This document shows positions 61,496 through 64,000 of a stretch of DNA of 64,000 nucleotides, piece by piece. A program made the position numbers and the translations under genes. The notes under the pieces were generated by a model. The model ran no database searches and was not told where the DNA came from. It saw only the letters and a list, made by a program, of their open reading frames with translations. Source of the stretch: Streptomyces sp. NBC_00425 (GTDB taxonomy: Bacteria; Actinomycetota; Actinomycetes; Streptomycetales; Streptomycetaceae); NCBI RefSeq assembly GCF_036030735.1, contig NZ_CP107928.1, positions 2,728,001 through 2,792,000 on the forward strand. Reading direction: 5' to 3'. The first letter of the stretch is position 1, and each line of letters opens with the position of its first letter.

Positions 61496-62512
61496 TCAGA
61501 CCGTCTGCCAGGCCGTGAGGGCCAGGCCCGGCTCGTCCTTGCGGCGGGTGAGGTGCAGCAGCCCGGTCGACGGGGACAGGGCGGCCGCGACCACCCGGTC
61601 CTCGTGGTCCTTCGCGAGCGCCACGCCGGCGTCGGCGGGCAGCTGGGGGCCGGACTCGGTCCACCAGGCGCCGACCGACTCCTGTTCGGTCGGATAGGCG
61701 GCGAACGCGACGCGGCCGCTCGCGGAGCGCTGGGCGAGCAGCGTGCAGTCGTGGTCGTCGAGGCGGGTGCGGATCGCGGCGACCGGGCCGGGTCCGGCGG
61801 CGGCGAGGAGCGCGACGGGTTCGGAGCCGGGACGCCAGGCGCACAGATCGCCGGTGTCGTCGGTGTAGAAGAGCGTGACGTGCCCCGCCGAGGTGGCCAG
61901 CGCCCGCAGCGTGCCGGGCCGGACGGACGTCTTGAGAGGCTCCTGCAGGACCGGCTGGGCGCCCGGCTCCTCCTGCCGCCAGTGCAGGAGACCGTCGGAC
62001 CCGGCGGCGAACGCCTCGACGCGGCCGGAGGTCCCCGCCGCCGCGACGGGCGGTCCCTCGACGCCCTGCCCCTTCAGGTCGCGCCAGGGGTCCCAGCCGC
62101 CCTTCTCCTTCTGGGCGACCACGGACAGTCCGGCGCCGGTGTTGCGGACGAAGACATGCGCACGTCCCTGGGCGTCCACGGCGACCGCGGGCGTTCCGGT
62201 CCGGTCGCCCTTCTTGTCGGGATGACCGACGGGGGCCCAGTCCAGCGGGGCGAGCAGGGGCCGGAAGTGCGTCGAGTGCACCAGTGCGGCCGCCTCCCGC
62301 GCGGTGGGCCGCCAGGAGGCCAGGTGGGCGTAGCCGTTCGCGCCCTGGCCGACGGCGAGAACCTGGTGGAGTCTCTGGTCGCCGCCGACCCGGCGCGGGG
62401 CCTCCCAGGGGCCGCCCGGGACGTGTTCAGCACGGCACAGGACGGCGTCGTCCGACATCAGATAGACAGCCAGCCGTCCGTCGCGGCCGCGTATGAGCCA
62501 GTCGCCGTTCAC
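61496..62512 (-). CDS. Hypothetical protein, beta-propeller-like
   Basis: A 338-residue soluble protein that I do not recognise by name. It is built from repeated blade-like units, each with a strand, an Asp/Gly turn and a Trp or Phe (for example VAVDAQGRAHVFVRNTGAGL, VEAFAAGSDGLLHWRQEEPG, ALATSAGHVTLFYTDDTGDL), like lectin-type or PLL-like propellers. There is no signal peptide. GTG at 62512. A binding role is plausible; no catalytic motif is seen. Confidence 0.75.
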   Translation of the reverse strand: MNGDWLIRGRDGRLAVYLMSDDAVLCRAEHVPGGPWEAPRRVGGDQRLHQVLAVGQGANGYAHLASWRPTAREAAALVHSTHFRPLLAPLDWAPVGHPDKKGDRTGTPAVAVDAQGRAHVFVRNTGAGLSVVAQKEKGGWDPWRDLKGQGVEGPPVAAAGTSGRVEAFAAGSDGLLHWRQEEPGAQPVLQEPLKTSVRPGTLRALATSAGHVTLFYTDDTGDLCAWRPGSEPVALLAAAGPGPVAAIRTRLDDHDCTLLAQRSASGRVAFAAYPTEQESVGAWWTESGPQLPADAGVALAKDHEDRVVAAALSPSTGLLHLTRRKDEPGLALTAWQTV

Positions 62513-62564
62513 CCGATCACTTTATGCCGGGGTCCCGACGACGCCCGCCGGGGGTCGCGTCCGC

Positions 62565-62603
62565 CGACCTCGTCCGGCGACCTCGTCCGGCGATCTCGTC
62601 CAG
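62565..62603. repeat. Three tandem 13-bp units (cgacctcgtccgg)
   Basis: Two identical units (62565-62577, 62578-62590) and a third with two changes (62591-62603), in the 170-bp divergent spacer between the propeller-like gene and the NYN gene. Confidence 0.85.
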
Positions 62604-62682
62604 GGGTCGCGTCCGCGGGCTGCGTCCCCGGTTCTCGGTCGCGGGTCTCGTCCGCGACGCCGTCCGTGCGACGCTGGTCCGC

Positions 62683-63063
62683 ATGGACGACGACAACTCC
62701 GCGCCCGCGCTGCTCGTGATCGTCGACGCCGCGAACGTCGTCGGGTCGGTCCCCGACGGATGGTGGCGGGACCGGCGGGGCGCGGCGGAGCGGTTGCGCG
62801 ACCGGCTGGCCGCGGACGGCCTCTTGGGGCACTCCGGGCCCGTGGACATCGTCCTCGTCGTCGAGGGCACGGCCCGCGGGGTGGAGCCGGCGCCCGGCGT
62901 GCGGGTGGAGGCGGCCCCCGGCAGCGGGGACGACCGCATCGTCGAACTGGTCGCCGAGGCCGCCGGCCGCCGCCGTCTCGTCGTCACCGCCGACCGTGAG
63001 CTGCGCCGCCGGGTGACGGACCTCGGCGCGGACGTCACGGGCCCGCGCGCGGTACGCGGCTGA
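62683..63063 (+). CDS. NYN/PIN-like domain protein
   Basis: A 126-residue protein with the nuclease-like NYN/PIN layout: LLVIVDAANVVGSVPDGWWRD with the first acidic residue, DIVLVVEGTARG, SGDDRIVELVAEA and LVVTADRELRRRVTDLGAD with the second acidic cluster. Members cut or bind structured RNA; the specific substrate is unknown. ATG at 62683, close to a gtccgtgcgacgctgg stretch, possibly leaderless. Confidence 0.82.
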   Translation: MDDDNSAPALLVIVDAANVVGSVPDGWWRDRRGAAERLRDRLAADGLLGHSGPVDIVLVVEGTARGVEPAPGVRVEAAPGSGDDRIVELVAEAAGRRRLVVTADRELRRRVTDLGADVTGPRAVRG

Positions 63064-63113
63064 CACCACGGCGGGTGGGACACCGCACGACGCAGGACGC
63101 ACGACACCGCTCG

Positions 63114-63143
63114 CAGGGGCAGGCGGCCGGCCGCCTGCCCCTG
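63114..63143. terminator. 30-bp perfect palindrome between convergent genes
   Basis: Halves 63114-63128 and 63129-63143 are exact reverse complements with no spacer (centre GGCCGGCC). It lies 50 bp past the NYN gene and 103 bp from the end of the convergent permease gene, as a shared terminator would. Confidence 0.78.
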
Positions 63144-63246
63144 GTTGACGGCCTTCGCCTCTGGGCGCGGACGCGGGGGCGGGGCTGCGCAGCCGCGAGC
63201 CCGGCCCCGGGCGGTCGCCGTCGGGGGCCGGGCTCGGGGGCGTGCG

Positions 63247-64000
63247 TCACACGGGGCCGGCGCCGCCGGTGCCCGGGGTGGGGGCGGTGGACGCCTCGGC
63301 TCGCCCGAGGCGGCTGTGGGAGCGGCCGTAGAGGAAGTAGACGACGCATCCGATGACCATCCAGATGCCGAACCGCAGCCAGGTCTCGGCGGGCAGGTTG
63401 AGCATCAGCCAGAGCGAGGCGAGCACCGACAGGATCGGGACGAACGGCACCCACGGGGTGCGGAAGGCCCGGGGCAGGTCGGGGCGGGACCTGCGCAGGA
63501 GGACGACGCCGATCGCGACGACCACGAAGGCGAACAGGGTGCCGATGTTGACCAGCTCGGCGAGCTCGCTCAGCGGGGTGAAGCCGGCGACGATCGCGAT
63601 GATCCCGCCGAGCAGGATCGTGGGCCGGTGCGGGGTCTTGTAGCGCGGGTGGACGTGGGAGAAGAAGCGGGGCAGCAGTCCGTCGCGGCTCATCGCGAAG
63701 AAGACACGGGTCTGGCCCAGCAGCAGGATCATGCAGACGGTGGTGAGGCCGACGGCGGCGCCGAAGCTGATGAAGCCCGCGAACCAGGGGTGCCCGGTGG
63801 CCTTGAAGGCGTCGGCGAGCGGGGCGGTGATGGACAACTTGGTGTAGTGCTCCATGCCCGTGACGACGATCGACACCAGCACGTACAGCGTGGTGCAGAT
63901 GATGAGGGAGCCGATGATGCCGCGGGGCATGTCCCGCTGCGGGTGCTTGGTCTCCTCCGCGGCCGTGGCGACCACGTCGAAGCCGATGAAGGCGAAGAAG
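63247..64000 (-). CDS. APC-superfamily amino acid permease (CAT type), partial
   Basis: The C-terminal 250 or so residues of a membrane transporter; the gene starts beyond the right edge. The edge reads FFAFIGFDVVATAAEETKHP, the conserved segment of cationic amino acid transporters, followed by PRGIIGSLIICTTLYVLVSI, LGQTRVFFAMSRDGLLPRFFS, about six more spans and a hydrophilic end (SSRLGRAEAST-like). Imports amino acids by proton coupling; specificity cannot be read from this part. Confidence 0.92.
   Translation of the reverse strand, partial: FFAFIGFDVVATAAEETKHPQRDMPRGIIGSLIICTTLYVLVSIVVTGMEHYTKLSITAPLADAFKATGHPWFAGFISFGAAVGLTTVCMILLLGQTRVFFAMSRDGLLPRFFSHVHPRYKTPHRPTILLGGIIAIVAGFTPLSELAELVNIGTLFAFVVVAIGVVLLRRSRPDLPRAFRTPWVPFVPILSVLASLWLMLNLPAETWLRFGIWMVIGCVVYFLYGRSHSRLGRAEASTAPTPGTGGAGPV

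Noticed and set aside
1..64000. tRNA, rRNA or complete mobile element
   Set aside because: I looked for cloverleaf-type sequences, transposase motifs and flanking direct repeats and saw none beyond the integrase fragment; a covariance-model scan would be decisive.

Overview
The window is a high-GC actinobacterial chromosome segment, almost certainly Streptomyces. Evidence: GC-rich third codon positions throughout, many GTG/TTG starts, ATGA/GTGA start-stop overlaps, a conservon (cvnABCD), coproporphyrin-dependent haem genes (hemE, hemY/cgoX, hemQ), a DUF3000 gene, and the murC, hemE, RNase D, fadAB gene content. From memory, unverified, the order resembles the S. coelicolor chromosome around SCO6026-SCO6070. 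I see no rRNA, tRNA, CRISPR array or intact mobile element. Both edges cut genes: an ammonia-lyase-like gene on the left and an amino acid permease on the right.

Layout. 0-10 kb: a lyase-like gene carrying 11 Val-Pro-Ala repeats, an osmoprotectant-binding lipoprotein, conservon cvnABCD, and a quaternary-amine ABC operon (ATPase plus two permeases) with no binding protein of its own. 10-20 kb: a GT2/GT39 glycosyltransferase pair; a flavin-based extracytoplasmic redox operon (flavohaem reductase, FMN-bind protein, ApbE); an OmpR-type two-component system; a flippase-like membrane protein. 20-31 kb: murC-msrB, a RibD-like reductase, zapE, a small secreted protein, carbonic anhydrase plus SulP (probable bicarbonate uptake), an SPFH protein, a PhoX-like protein and a polysaccharide deacetylase lipoprotein. 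31-38 kb: a mini zinc-ribbon protein, a two-gene ABC transporter, a Pth2-like protein, a DUF692 (MNIO) oxidase fused to a partner-like domain, a DUF4142 protein and a secreted tripeptidyl-aminopeptidase-like hydrolase. 38-50 kb: hemY-hemQ, a DUF4349 lipoprotein, a CoA-disulfide-reductase-like enzyme, rhomboid protease, hemE, DUF3000, an orphan LuxR-type regulator and RNase D. 50-60 kb: a mannoside regulon (binding protein, two permeases, GH2 beta-mannosidase, LacI regulator) and the fadA-fadB beta-oxidation operon. 60-64 kb: an integrase relic, a DUF3291 protein, a beta-propeller-like hypothetical, a NYN/PIN-like protein and the permease.

How the genes work together. Most units are co-directional blocks with 4-bp overlaps that imply translational coupling. 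Perfect hairpins follow many of them (13021, 38799, 48337, 60116, 63114). The clearest regulated unit is the mannoside cluster: pseudo-palindromes typical of LacI operators lie between the transporter and the beta-mannosidase-lacI pair. The strongest lead for unfamiliar biology is the DUF692 protein at 34.2-35.8 kb. It keeps the metal-ligand pattern of multinuclear iron oxidases that modify peptides, and it carries a C-terminal domain resembling the separate partner proteins of those systems. No convincing precursor peptide is adjacent. Other leads are the lyase lacking the usual Ala-Ser-Gly prosthetic-group triad, the osmoprotectant transporter split around a conservon, and the three-gene flavinylation module.
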